Shown here piece by piece: positions 27,225 to 35,861 of a stretch of DNA of 64,000 bases (position 1 is the stretch's first letter; the number at the start of each line of letters is the position of its first letter). The DNA is taken from NCBI RefSeq assembly GCF_001612765.1, contig NZ_BDBB01000002.1, positions 186,001-250,000 on the forward strand. Direction: 5' to 3'. The position numbers and the translations under genes were made by a program. Below the pieces are notes generated by a model that was given only the letters and a program-made list of their open reading frames with translations, was not told the DNA's origin and searched no databases. The DNA comes from Nocardia arthritidis NBRC 100137. Lineage in GTDB: Bacteria > Actinomycetota > Actinomycetes > Mycobacteriales > Mycobacteriaceae.

Positions 27225-27959
27225 TCACACCCGGTTCATCACATCCAGGCCGAACGCCCTGGCCAGGTTCTCCGGGCGCAGCACCACATCGGGGCTGCCC
27301 TGGGCGAGCACCGTCCGCATCAGCAGCACCGCCTCGTCGGCGAGGCCGGGCAGGGCGTGCAGATCGTGCGTCGACACCAGGATGGTGGCGCCGTCGGCGG
27401 CGAGCTCGCGCAGCAGCGCGGTGATCGTGGCCTCCGAACGCTTGTCGACGCCCGCGAACGGCTCGTCGAGCAGCAGGACGGTCGCGCCCTGCGCCAGTCC
27501 GCGCGCCACGAAGGCGCGCTTGCGCTGCCCGCCGGACAACCGGCCGATCTGCCGGTCGGCGAGATCGGTCAGTTCCACCCGCTCCAGCGCCTGCGCGACG
27601 GCTTCCCGATCGGCCCTGCGCGCCCGACGGGTGATACCGAGCCGCCCGTATCGCCCGGTCATCACCACATCCCGCACCGAAAGCGGGAAAGTCCAATCGA
27701 CGTCCTCGCTCTGCGGGACGTAACCGAGGATTCCCGCCCGCCGCGCCGTCACGGGGGCGCCACCGTCGATCCGCACCGTCCCCCGGTCGGGCCGGGCGAG
27801 ACCCATGATCGTCTTGAACAAGGTGGATTTGCCGGAACCGTTCATCCCGATGAGACCGCACACCCGCCCCGCGTCCACGGTCAGATCCACATTCTCGAGC
27901 GCGGGGACCTCGCCGTAGCGGACGGTGACGCCGCGCACCTCGATCGCGGGCGTGCTCAT
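27225..27959 (-). CDS. Metal ABC transporter ATP-binding protein
   Basis: A 244-residue ATPase. Walker A GMNGSGKST (residues 38-46), the signature LSGGQRKR (about 144), Walker B VLLLDEPFAG and the switch His in STHDL are intact. It powers the metal importer. It overlaps the upstream binding-protein gene by 4 bp (27956-27959), showing translational coupling. Confidence 0.95.
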   Translation of the reverse strand: MSTPAIEVRGVTVRYGEVPALENVDLTVDAGRVCGLIGMNGSGKSTLFKTIMGLARPDRGTVRIDGGAPVTARRAGILGYVPQSEDVDWTFPLSVRDVVMTGRYGRLGITRRARRADREAVAQALERVELTDLADRQIGRLSGGQRKRAFVARGLAQGATVLLLDEPFAGVDKRSEATITALLRELAADGATILVSTHDLHALPGLADEAVLLMRTVLAQGSPDVVLRPENLARAFGLDVMNRV

Positions 27960-28900
27960 GGACGGCGACCCGTCAGCGCGGAACCGATCGTCTGCGCGTC
28001 GTGCCTGATCAGCGCCAGGTAGGTCGGCACGGGTCCGTTTGCCTCCGACAGCGAATCGACGTACAGCACGCCACCGAACGCCGCGCCGGTGGCTTCGACC
28101 ACCCGGCGCATCGGCGCGTCCGACACCGTGGACTCACAGAACACCGCAGGCACCCGCTGACCTCGGACGAAGTCGATGGCCGACGCGATCTGCTGGGGCG
28201 TGGCCTGCTGCTCGGCATTGACCGCCCAGATGTACTTCTCGGTGAGTCCGGCGTCGCGGGCCAGGTAGGAGAAAGCGCCCTCGCAGGTGACCAGAGCGCG
28301 CTCGTTCGGCGGTAAGGCGTTCAAGGTGCCGGTCAATTCGTCGTGCACCTTGCGCAGCTCGGACTTGTAGCGCTCCGCGTTGGCGCGGAAATCGGCCGCG
28401 TGGGCAGGGTCGAGTTCGCCGAACGCGCGCACCATGTTGTCGACGTAGATCTGAGCGTTGTGCGGCGACATCCACGCGTGCGGGTTCGGCTTGCCCTGGT
28501 AGGCGTCCTCGCGGATCGGCAGCGCGGCGACGCCCTCGCTCACCACGACGTGTTTCACCCGCAGGTCGGACACGAACTGGGCGAACCACGCCTCCAGATT
28601 CAGCCCGTTGTCCAGGACGAGATCCGCTTTGGACGCCTTCTTGATGTCGCCCGGTGTCGGCTCGTAGCCGTGGATCTCCGCACCCGCTTTGGTGATCGAC
28701 TCCACGGTCAGGTGCTCGCCCGCCACGTTCCGGGCGATATCCGCCAGCACCGTGAACGTGGTGAGCACCACCGGCCGGTCGTCAGCGCCTGCCTCCGTCG
28801 CGGCGCAGGCGGTGAGTGCGCATGCCATGGCGCCCACCGCCATTGCCGCCACCCATCGACGCGGAGACCGAGCGAGCGCGCGCTGGAGCCGAACCTTCAT
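27956..28900 (-). CDS. Metal ABC transporter substrate-binding lipoprotein
   Basis: A 314-residue cluster A-I metal-binding protein. The N-terminus is a lipoprotein signal with lipobox LTAC (Cys32). Metal ligands can be placed at EIHGYEP, NPHAWMSP, a Glu in the middle of the protein and Asp in YVDSLSEANG, the His-His-Glu-Asp set of MntC/PsaA/ZnuA proteins. There is no His-rich loop, which slightly favours Mn over Zn. A DtxR/MntR-like dyad lies 12-31 bp upstream of the ATG, so metal-dependent repression is likely. Confidence 0.92.
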   Translation of the reverse strand: MKVRLQRALARSPRRWVAAMAVGAMACALTACAATEAGADDRPVVLTTFTVLADIARNVAGEHLTVESITKAGAEIHGYEPTPGDIKKASKADLVLDNGLNLEAWFAQFVSDLRVKHVVVSEGVAALPIREDAYQGKPNPHAWMSPHNAQIYVDNMVRAFGELDPAHAADFRANAERYKSELRKVHDELTGTLNALPPNERALVTCEGAFSYLARDAGLTEKYIWAVNAEQQATPQQIASAIDFVRGQRVPAVFCESTVSDAPMRRVVEATGAAFGGVLYVDSLSEANGPVPTYLALIRHDAQTIGSALTGRRP

Positions 28901-28911
28901 GCACAGAGGAT

Positions 28912-28931
28912 AAGTTCGGCGAGCCTAACTT
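28912..28931. promoter_or_regulatory. DtxR/MntR-family metal-repressor box
   Basis: AAGTTCGGC-ga-GCCTAACTT: 9-bp arms with one mismatch. On the transcript strand this reads AAGTTAGGC then GCCGAACTT, close to the TTAGGnTnnCCTAA style of DtxR/IdeR/MntR sites. Its position 11 bp from the binding-protein ATG suits a manganese or iron repressor. Confidence 0.6.
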
Positions 28932-28987
28932 ACAAGTTCGAGCGAATGAAACACTCGCGCCGATCGCGTCCGGTTGTTTCCCGTCGC

Positions 28988-30235
28988 TCACAGCAGCGGC
29001 AGCGGCGAAGACTCCGGGAAGACGATCGGCAGAGCGGTCAGCGCTCGGTGGAACGGGCCCGGCCGCCAGGTCAGTTCCCCGGGCGGTACCGCGAGGCGGA
29101 TCTCCGGCAGGGCGTCGAGCAGTTGATCGATCGCGTCCTGGGCGATCAGGTAGGCCAGCGAATTCGCCGGACACGCGTGCGGACCCCCGCCGAACGCGAG
29201 ATGGGCACGGTTGCCCGCGAATCGTCCGGCGCGGATCGCGGGATCGGTATTGCAGGCGGCGATGCTGATCACGACCGGTTGATGGGCGGGCAACCAGACC
29301 TCGTCGATGAGGATCGGCTGCTTCGGGAAGCTGAAACAGAAGTTCGCCATCGGCGGATCGTTGAACAGCACCTCGTCCAGAGCGTCCCGGGTCGACAGGC
29401 TGCCGCCGAGCACACTGCCGCCGAACCGCTCGTCGGTGAGGATCAGCAGCAGCGTGTTGACGATCAGATTCTGCTGGGGCTCGATGCCCGCGCCGTACAG
29501 CGTGCCCAGCTGGTGCACCATTTCGGTGTCGCTCAGCCCGGCCGGGTGCCGGAGCATGCGCGTGGTGATGTCGTCCCCGGGTTCGGCGCGTTTCAGCAGG
29601 GTCAGCTCCCCCAGCGAGTCGATGAGCATCTTGTTCCCGCGCTCGGCCTCGACACCCTCGAAGATCGCGGCCATGCCGGTGGCGGCACGCTGGGCGATCT
29701 CGGCTGGGCAACCCAGCATGGCGTTCAGCACCGCGAAGGAGAGCGGAAACGCGTACTGGCGCACCACATCCGCGGACCCGTCCGCGCAGAACGAGTTGAT
29801 CAGCGGCGTCGCCAGTTGCGCGACCGTGTCGCGCAAGCCGTACAGGTCGATCTTCTCCAGGCCCGCGAGGTTGGCCTGCCGGTAGCGGGCATGCTCGGCC
29901 CCGGCATTCCGCAACGCGTTCGGCCGCCACTGCATCATCGGCAGCACCGGGCAGTCGGCGGCGATGTCCTGCTGCCATGTGCGGGGGTCGGCCGGAAAGT
30001 GCTCCGGGTCGTTCACGATCCGCACGGCGGCGTGATAGCCGATCACCAAGGTCGCCGGAACATCCGGCGCCAGTTCCACGGGCGCCAGCGAGCCGTACCG
30101 CGCCCGCATCTCGCGATAAGCGGCGTGCGGGTCCGCGGCGAATTCAGCGGAGTACAAAGGGATCCGCGGGCCGTCGGTATCGATCGGCGAACCATGCGGC
30201 GCGTGGCTGTGCGCGGAGGACGGGGACATCGTCAT
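28988..30235 (-). CDS. Cytochrome P450, atypical (CYP157-like), ExxR absent
   Basis: A 415-residue P450. The heme loop FGGGPHACPANS gives Cys about 355. The nearly invariant K-helix ExxR is replaced: the segment reads EVLFNDPP, with Phe in the Arg position (about residues 288-291). The I-helix reads GAGIEPQQN, keeping the acid but lacking the usual Thr. Both features recall Streptomyces CYP157 proteins, which also lack ExxR. It may have unusual or little oxygenase activity. No ferredoxin or reductase gene is adjacent, and it is not in a conservon. ATG 30235 follows GGAG; ATG 30229 is possible. It is divergent from an amine oxidase. Confidence 0.88.
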   Translation of the reverse strand: MTMSPSSAHSHAPHGSPIDTDGPRIPLYSAEFAADPHAAYREMRARYGSLAPVELAPDVPATLVIGYHAAVRIVNDPEHFPADPRTWQQDIAADCPVLPMMQWRPNALRNAGAEHARYRQANLAGLEKIDLYGLRDTVAQLATPLINSFCADGSADVVRQYAFPLSFAVLNAMLGCPAEIAQRAATGMAAIFEGVEAERGNKMLIDSLGELTLLKRAEPGDDITTRMLRHPAGLSDTEMVHQLGTLYGAGIEPQQNLIVNTLLLILTDERFGGSVLGGSLSTRDALDEVLFNDPPMANFCFSFPKQPILIDEVWLPAHQPVVISIAACNTDPAIRAGRFAGNRAHLAFGGGPHACPANSLAYLIAQDAIDQLLDALPEIRLAVPPGELTWRPGPFHRALTALPIVFPESSPLPLL

Positions 30236-30328
30236 CGAAAGGGCTCCAGGCGGTCGGACAACAAGATCCGAAGCGTAGGCAGCTTGCCGAGCGTCCGTAC
30301 GGCAAATGGCGAGAGATGACCGGCCAGT

Positions 30329-30348
30329 GCAATTTGCTATAGAATTGC
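30329..30348. promoter_or_regulatory. GCAATT-N8-AATTGC dyad between P450 and amine oxidase
   Basis: A perfect 6-bp dyad in a 230-bp divergent region. The spacer contains TATAGAAT, a -10-like sequence. It is a possible shared operator; no regulator gene is adjacent. Confidence 0.35.
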
Positions 30349-30466
30349 CTGAGATTCGACGCGTAGACCTGATCGAAGACGAATGCACCCGCTGTGCTGA
30401 GAGCTCCGGTCGAGCGCAGGTGACACGGCGGCCGTGCGCGCTACTGCGACACGAGGACGGCACGCC

Positions 30467-31831
30467 ATGACAGACGTCGACTTTTGTGTAATCGGCGGAG
30501 GATTCGCGGGACTGACGGCCGCGCTGCGGCTGAAACAAACGGGCCGATCGGTGGCGCTGTTGGAAGCGCGCGACCGACTCGGGGGGCGCACGTTCACCCG
30601 AGTGCGTGACGATGGGTCGTGGATCGATCTCGGCGGCGCCTGGATCGGGCCGGGCCAAGACCGCGTCCGGGCACTGATGACCGAGTACGGGGTACCGAGC
30701 TACAAGCAGTACACCGACGGCGAGGCGATGATGGTCGTCGACGGCAAGCAGCACCGCTACACCGGCACGATCCCGTGGACCATGAGCCCGTGGGCGGCGA
30801 TGAACCTCGGCGCGGTGTTCCTCGAACTGGGGCATATGTGCAAGTCGGTTCCCCTGGAAGCGCCGTGGTCGGCGAAGAAGGCCGACAAGTGGGATCAGGT
30901 CAGCTTGGCGCACTGGCTGGAAGGCAATGTGCTGTCCAAGCCCGCGCACGATCTGCTCGAGACGGCCATAGCCGGCTGCTACACGTCGGCGGCGTCGGAG
31001 GTGTCGCTGCTTTTCGTGCTGTACCAGATGGCATCCGGCGGCGGGCCGAGCTTCGTCCTCGGCGTCAAAGACGCGGCGCAGGATGCGCGGCCGGTCGGTG
31101 GCATGGGCGCGATCTACCGGCCGATGGCGGCCGAACTCGGCGATTCGATTCACCTGTCACAGCCGGTGCGCTGCATCCATCAGGACGACGAGGGAGTCAC
31201 GGTCCGCGCGACCGATCTGACCGTGCGCGCGCGCCGGGCGATCGTGGCCGTCCCCCTCGCGATCGCAGGCCAGATCTCCTACCGGCCGATGTTGCCGGTA
31301 GACCGATCGTTCCTGCATCAGCGCATGCCGAGCGGCTCGATCATCAAGGTCTCCGCCGTGTACGACGAACCGTTCTGGCGCGACGACGGCCTGTCGGGAC
31401 AGTCGGTCGCCCCGGGCTCGCCTGCCACGGTCACCATCGACGCGTGCACGGACACCGGACGTCCCGGGGTGCTGTGCGTGATCATCGAGGGGCCCATCGC
31501 ACGACAGGTGGGCCGACTCGACGAAACCGAACGCAGAAGCGCCGTACTCGGCGCACTCGCCGAGCGGTTCGGCCGCAAGGCGGGCTCACCCGTCGACTAC
31601 GTCGAACAGAACTGGAGCGCCGAGCGGTACTCCGGCGGCGGGATGCTCAGCCACGCGCCGACCGGCGTGCTCACGCAATTCGGCCATGCGCTGCGCGAGC
31701 CGTGCGGGCGCATCCACTGGGCGGGCACGGAGAGTTCCGCGGTGATGTGCGGCTGGATCGACGGGGCCATCCGCTCCGGCGAACGAGCGGCCAGCGAAGT
31801 CATGGAACACGAGACCGCCGCGGTGGGCTGA
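30467..31831 (+). CDS. Flavin monoamine oxidase family protein
   Basis: A 454-residue FAD amine oxidase. GGGFAGLTAALRL (residues 10-22) and the acidic LLEARDRLGGRT bind FAD. IHWAGTESS and WIDGAIRSGERAA are the C-terminal FAD-binding signature. It oxidatively deaminates an amine, giving an aldehyde, ammonia and H2O2. The flavin-linking Cys motif of human MAO is not evident, so FAD is probably non-covalent. ATG 30467 follows GAGGA. It is followed after 18 bp by a methyltransferase gene, with which it may be co-transcribed. Confidence 0.92.
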   Translation: MTDVDFCVIGGGFAGLTAALRLKQTGRSVALLEARDRLGGRTFTRVRDDGSWIDLGGAWIGPGQDRVRALMTEYGVPSYKQYTDGEAMMVVDGKQHRYTGTIPWTMSPWAAMNLGAVFLELGHMCKSVPLEAPWSAKKADKWDQVSLAHWLEGNVLSKPAHDLLETAIAGCYTSAASEVSLLFVLYQMASGGGPSFVLGVKDAAQDARPVGGMGAIYRPMAAELGDSIHLSQPVRCIHQDDEGVTVRATDLTVRARRAIVAVPLAIAGQISYRPMLPVDRSFLHQRMPSGSIIKVSAVYDEPFWRDDGLSGQSVAPGSPATVTIDACTDTGRPGVLCVIIEGPIARQVGRLDETERRSAVLGALAERFGRKAGSPVDYVEQNWSAERYSGGGMLSHAPTGVLTQFGHALREPCGRIHWAGTESSAVMCGWIDGAIRSGERAASEVMEHETAAVG

Positions 31832-31849
31832 CGGGAAGCGGGTGCGGCT

Positions 31850-32740
31850 ATGCGAACCGATGGAGACGTCTGGGACATCGTCAGTAGCGTCGGGCTCACC
31901 GCGTTGGGTGTGGCGACGTTCCGCGCGCTGGAGGCGGCCTCTCCCGATCCTTTGATCCAGGACGAATTCGCGCCGCTGTTCGTGGCGGCGGCAGGTCATC
32001 CGCATTTCACCGGGCTGCTGGCCGACCCTTCCCGGCTCGCGGACACACCGCTGGTGCCCGGGTTCATGGGCGTGCGCACCAAGTTCTTCGACGAGTTCTT
32101 CCTGTCGGCCGTCGCGGACGGCGTTCGGCAAGCCGTGATCGTCGCGGCGGGATTGGACGCGCGAGCGCATCGCCTCGACTGGCCCCCAGCGACCACGGTG
32201 TTCGAGATCGATCAACCCAAGGTCCTGGAATTCAAGGAGAAGGTTCTCAGCGAGAACGGCGCACGACCGAAGGCCCAGCGGCGCACGGTATCGGTGGATC
32301 TGCGCGAGGACTGGCCTGCCGCCCTGCGCGGCGCGGGCTTCCACCCGGTTGAGCCCACCGCATGGTCGGCCGAGGGGCTGCTGCCCTATCTGCCCGGCGC
32401 GGCACAGGACAGGTTGTTCGAGCACATCGACGAGCTGTCCGCACCCGGCAGCCACCTCGCCGTGGAGAGCTTCGTGACGGGCGTCGACGTCAAACGCTTC
32501 GCGAGCGTCGAGACGAAGTATTTCGACCGCTGCAACCCGTTCGGGGACATCGACCCGGCCGAACTGTTCTACGACGACGAGCGGGCCGACCCCGCGCAGT
32601 GGCTGTCCGGCCACGGCTGGTCGGTGCGCTGCTTCAGTCCGAGTGAACTGGCCGCGTCCTACGGGCGGTCGGTCCCGGACCTCCCCGAGGAACTCGACAA
32701 CCTGTGGCGGCAACCCCGACTGCTGACCGCGGTGCGTTGA
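31850..32740 (+). CDS. Class I SAM-dependent methyltransferase (TIGR00027 / LCM type)
   Basis: A 296-residue protein of the family greatly expanded in mycobacteria and nocardiae. RTKFFDEFFLSAV precedes AVIVAAGLDARAHRLDW, the modified SAM-binding motif, and FEIDQPKVLEFK and AEGLLPYLP are diagnostic. Substrates of this family are largely unknown. It lies directly after the amine oxidase and could methylate a related compound. It is convergent with the DUF1206 gene, 6 bp between stops. Confidence 0.9.
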   Translation: MRTDGDVWDIVSSVGLTALGVATFRALEAASPDPLIQDEFAPLFVAAAGHPHFTGLLADPSRLADTPLVPGFMGVRTKFFDEFFLSAVADGVRQAVIVAAGLDARAHRLDWPPATTVFEIDQPKVLEFKEKVLSENGARPKAQRRTVSVDLREDWPAALRGAGFHPVEPTAWSAEGLLPYLPGAAQDRLFEHIDELSAPGSHLAVESFVTGVDVKRFASVETKYFDRCNPFGDIDPAELFYDDERADPAQWLSGHGWSVRCFSPSELAASYGRSVPDLPEELDNLWRQPRLLTAVR

Positions 32741-32746
32741 CCGGCC

Positions 32747-33568
32747 CTACATCTTGGCGCTGCGGGCCATGACGAAGCTGTAGAGCCCGTAGGTGATGAT
32801 GCCCACCCCGGCGATGAGGAGCAGGGCCACGCCGAAGGGTTGTGCGCCGAGCGTCTTCAAGGCTCCGTCCAGCCCGGCGGACTTGTTCGGATCGTCTTTC
32901 GTCGCGGCGAGGATGACCAGCAACCCGACCGCGGCGACGGCGAGTCCCTTCGCGATGTATCCCACGGTGCCGAGCCGCCGCACGAAGGCGCCCTGGGTCC
33001 CTCGGAGGTCGTCGAGGAAGTTCCGGCTCGCTCCCTTGTACACGTGGTAGCCGCCCACCCCGATGATGATCAGCCCGCCCACGACCAGTGCGACCGTTCC
33101 CGCCGTGTGTTGCATCAGACGCGCGGTGAGCCCGACGCTCTGACTGCTGCTCGACTGTCCGCTCCCCCGCGCGAAACGGAAAGCGGTGATCGCGAACGCG
33201 AGGTAGACAACCGACAGCGAGAGCGCCTTGACCCGGTCGAACGCCTCGGACTTCAAGCTGCCGGAGCCCGGCTCGGACGCCTTGCCGAAGACCGCCTCCG
33301 CCAGCCGCCACAGCGCCATCAGCACAAACGCGACCACGCCGATCCAAAGGGTGACCACCCCACCCGGTTTGGCGGCCAGCTCGGCCATCGCCCCCGACTG
33401 ATCAGCACTGCCCCCGCCACCGAGCGCGAGCCGGATGGCGATGTAGCCGATCAGCAGATGAACCAGGCCGGACATGACGTAGCCCGCGCGGGCGAACCGC
33501 GCGAACATGTCGTTCTGGGCGATCCGACCCGCGGTGGACGAGGCGTGCGAGAGATTCGTGTCAGTCAT
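32747..33568 (-). CDS. DUF1206 domain membrane protein
   Basis: A 273-residue membrane protein made of three similar units of two helices each, about residues 28-112, 115-195 and 200-270. Each unit contains an aromatic, small-residue helix (for example FARAGYVMSGLVHLLIGYIA and GTVGYIAKGLAVAAVGLLV). This is the repeat layout of DUF1206, widespread in actinobacteria and without known function. The ATG at 33568 follows GGAGAAGC. No pathway partner is evident. Confidence 0.88.
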   Translation of the reverse strand: MTDTNLSHASSTAGRIAQNDMFARFARAGYVMSGLVHLLIGYIAIRLALGGGGSADQSGAMAELAAKPGGVVTLWIGVVAFVLMALWRLAEAVFGKASEPGSGSLKSEAFDRVKALSLSVVYLAFAITAFRFARGSGQSSSSQSVGLTARLMQHTAGTVALVVGGLIIIGVGGYHVYKGASRNFLDDLRGTQGAFVRRLGTVGYIAKGLAVAAVGLLVILAATKDDPNKSAGLDGALKTLGAQPFGVALLLIAGVGIITYGLYSFVMARSAKM

Positions 33569-33882
33569 GATGCTTCTCCAACGGGTGCAGCGGCACGGGG
33601 GCCGGTCACAGAACATCGACCGGTTACCCAGATCCGCCGAGAAAGCACACGGCCACCGCTGCGACTCGACCAGCCTGGTTGCCTTGAACCTTGTATTCGG
33701 CCACTGCCTGCAAGTACTCGTTTCATACTCGCCGACCGGCCGAATCGACATCCGGCCGAACCTCGACGTAGAAGACCTCTTGCCACCCAACCTGGCCTTG
33801 CCACCCAACCTGGCCCTGAAGGTAATGAACATCGAGCACCGCAGCCTGCTCCGGGCCAGCGGCGGAAAGTTGGGCAACTCCT
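33569..33882. other. Non-coding stretch with an 18-bp tandem repeat
   Basis: About 310 bp between the DUF1206 start and the oxidoreductase remnant. No gene is supported. TTGCCACCCAACCTGGCC occurs twice in tandem (33780-33815). The region probably consists of decayed sequence downstream of the truncated oxidoreductase. Confidence 0.5.
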
Positions 33883-33966
33883 TCAGTGGCATACGCAGCG
33901 GTCGACATCGTCGACCCGCAAGACCTCGATTCCGCCGAACTCGTCGTACCTGACTGCCTTTGCCAT
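33883..33966 (-). pseudogene. N-terminal remnant of an MDR-type quinone oxidoreductase
   Basis: The frame begins MAKAVRYDEFGGIEVLRVDD, which is the start of a zinc-type alcohol dehydrogenase / NADPH:quinone oxidoreductase, then runs into VDRCVCH and a stop after 27 residues. A full gene would have about 310 codons. No continuation was found in the other frames for 300 bp, so the gene has been truncated by deletion rather than a simple frameshift. It still has a plausible ribosome site (GGAGAAGC). Confidence 0.65.
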
Positions 33967-34039
33967 GGTCTTGCTTCTCCTCCGATGCACGACGCCCGGC
34001 TGACCTCGCGGACGGGAATGGTGGGCGCCGGGGTGCCCG

Positions 34040-34765
34040 TCACCAGGGCACCGTTCCGGCGTCGTCGAAGAATCCGCCGGTCGGTCCGTCGTCGGGCAGG
34101 GTCGCGAGGCGAATCGCGATGGCCGCACCCTGTTGCGGTGTACGGACGCCGCGAAAGCCGTTGAGGTCGGTGGCGGTGAAACCGGGGCAGCCGGAGTTGA
34201 TCAGGATGTTGGTGTCACCCAGTTCCTTGACGTATTGGATGGTGAGGGCGTTGAGGAAGGTCTTCGAGGCCAAGTAGGCGGCGGGAACCTGGCCCATGTC
34301 GATGCCGGGTGTGGTTTGCAGGGCGAGCGAGCCGACGCTGCTGGACATGTTGACGATCCGCGGTGAGGCCGAGGCGCGCAGCATCGGGAGCATCGCGTTG
34401 GTGACCCGGATGACCCCGATCACGTTGGTTTCCACGACAGCTCGCACGGTCGCGGGATCGACCGTGGTCGGTGTCTGCGGCATACCGCCGGTGATCGCGG
34501 CGTTGTTGACCAGAACATCGAGCCCTCCGGCATGGTCGGCGATCAATTCGGCCGCCGCGGCCACACTTGCGTCGTCGGTCACGTCGAGCGGCACACCGAA
34601 CGCATCGGTCCCGGCCGCGAGCAGCTTCTCCACCGCGGTGTCGCGGCGTTGTCGATCGCGCGCGCCCACACCGATTCGCCAGCCGAGCGCGCCCAGGCCA
34701 GCGGCGATCTCGTATCCGATTCCCTTGTTCGCGCCGGTCACCAGCGCAATCGCCTGTTCACTCAT
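34040..34765 (-). CDS. SDR family oxidoreductase (carbonyl-reductase-like)
   Basis: A 241-residue SDR with TGANKGIG (residues 10-17), VNNAAITGG, and YLASKTFLNALT carrying catalytic Tyr and Lys. INSGCPGFTATDLN and the C-terminal DDGPTGGFFDDAGTVPW are typical of plant-like carbonyl reductases / 'SDR family NAD(P)-dependent' proteins with a GFF-D end. It is divergent from a LysR regulator, which probably controls it. The substrate is unknown. Confidence 0.92.
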   Translation of the reverse strand: MSEQAIALVTGANKGIGYEIAAGLGALGWRIGVGARDRQRRDTAVEKLLAAGTDAFGVPLDVTDDASVAAAAELIADHAGGLDVLVNNAAITGGMPQTPTTVDPATVRAVVETNVIGVIRVTNAMLPMLRASASPRIVNMSSSVGSLALQTTPGIDMGQVPAAYLASKTFLNALTIQYVKELGDTNILINSGCPGFTATDLNGFRGVRTPQQGAAIAIRLATLPDDGPTGGFFDDAGTVPW

Positions 34766-34870
34766 ACCGCCGATCCTGCTGCGGCTGCGGGTGCGGCGTC
34801 CAAGACCGATCGGGTCGGCGGCGATACCGCACGGGTATTGGTCGTGGTCATCGCCGGATACCATGACCTG

Positions 34871-35710
34871 GTGGAGACGCGGGAGATGCGATACTTCGTC
34901 GCCGTGGCCGAGGAGTTGCACTTCGGACGGGCGGCACAACGGCTCGCGATCGCGCAACCACCACTATCGCGAGCCATCCAGCAGCTCGAACGGCGGCTCG
35001 GAGTCGTCCTGCTGCACCGCACCGCTCGCGCCATCGCCTTGACCGAGGCCGGGGCGGTGCTGCTGCGGGAGGCCCGGATCGCGCTCGACGCGGTCGAAGC
35101 CGCCGAGCGGCGAACCCGCCGTGCCGCGACCGACCATCCCGGTGTGGTGCTGGCCACCAAGGCCGGAGCGTCCAGCGAACTGTTGTCGAAGCTGCTGCAC
35201 GCCTACGCCGCCGAACCGGGCGCCGTGGCAGTCGAGGTGATGCTGTGCGGGCCGGGCCAGCCGGAAAGTCTGCTGCGCAACGGGCGTGCCGACGTTGCTC
35301 TGCTCCACCGGCCTTACGACACGACAGCCGGATTCGACACCGAGGATCTGCACACCGAACAGCAGGTCGTGGTCCTGCCTGCCGGGCATCCCCTCGCCAA
35401 CCGGGCGCATGTGCCGTTGGCCGAGGTCAGCACCCTGACGAACCTGCCCCTGCCCCGCTGGCCTGGACGGGATGGCAGCTATCCGGACGGCCCCGGCCCG
35501 CAGGTGCGCGACCATACCCAACTATTCCAACTGATCGCGCTCGGACTGGCCTGCGCGGTCGTGCCCGAGTCGCTGCGAACCCAGCTGCGCGACGATCATG
35601 CCGTCGTGCCCGTGCCAGACGCACCGGCCGTCACGACCGTCATCGCTTGGCCACCACACAGCAGATCCAAAGCCGTTGCCGACCTCGTCCACACCGCGAC
35701 GCGCCTCTAA
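34871..35710 (+). CDS. LysR family transcriptional regulator
   Basis: A 279-residue LysR protein. From VETREMRYFVAVAEELHFG the sequence matches the standard LysR N-terminus, with HTH at about residues 18-37 (FGRAAQRLAIAQPPLSRAIQ) and a two-lobed ligand domain. GTG 34871 is chosen because it reproduces the usual family start; no strong ribosome site is visible. It is divergent from the SDR, 105 bp apart. It ends 75 bp before the terminator hairpin that marks the left boundary of the tRNA-associated islet. Confidence 0.9.
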   Translation: METREMRYFVAVAEELHFGRAAQRLAIAQPPLSRAIQQLERRLGVVLLHRTARAIALTEAGAVLLREARIALDAVEAAERRTRRAATDHPGVVLATKAGASSELLSKLLHAYAAEPGAVAVEVMLCGPGQPESLLRNGRADVALLHRPYDTTAGFDTEDLHTEQQVVVLPAGHPLANRAHVPLAEVSTLTNLPLPRWPGRDGSYPDGPGPQVRDHTQLFQLIALGLACAVVPESLRTQLRDDHAVVPVPDAPAVTTVIAWPPHSRSKAVADLVHTATRL

Positions 35711-35784
35711 CCGACACACCGGGCCATCCGATACAAACCAGAATGCAAACTGTGGGGTTTCCGTGGGGTCGGGCCAAACAAAAC

Positions 35785-35817
35785 AGGTCAGGCCCGGTTA
35801 GAAACCGGGCCTGACCT
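35785..35817 (-). terminator. Terminator hairpin beside the tRNA-Ala fragment
   Basis: AGGTCAGGCCCGGT and ACCGGGCCTGACCT are perfect 14-bp arms with a 5-nt loop. On the minus strand the stem is followed by GTTTTGTTT, a Rho-independent terminator. A near copy lies beyond the intact tRNA (42479-42511). Confidence 0.85.
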
Positions 35818-35825
35818 AGTGTTTT

Positions 35826-35861
35826 TGTGGAGCTAAGGGGACTCGAACCCCTGACCCCCAC
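35826..35861. repeat. 36-bp duplicate of the tRNA-Ala 3' end (att-like repeat)
   Basis: Identical to 42520-42555. Positions 35828-35861 are the 34 3'-terminal bases of tRNA-Ala, covering the T arm and acceptor strand, followed at once by unrelated sequence. A 3' tRNA fragment in the same orientation, 6.7 kb from the intact gene, is the classical footprint of site-specific integration. Confidence 0.85.

Noticed and set aside
33780..33815. 18-bp tandem repeat as an integration or recombination site
   Set aside because: Only two copies, no dyad and no recombinase nearby; more simply a slippage duplication in decayed DNA.
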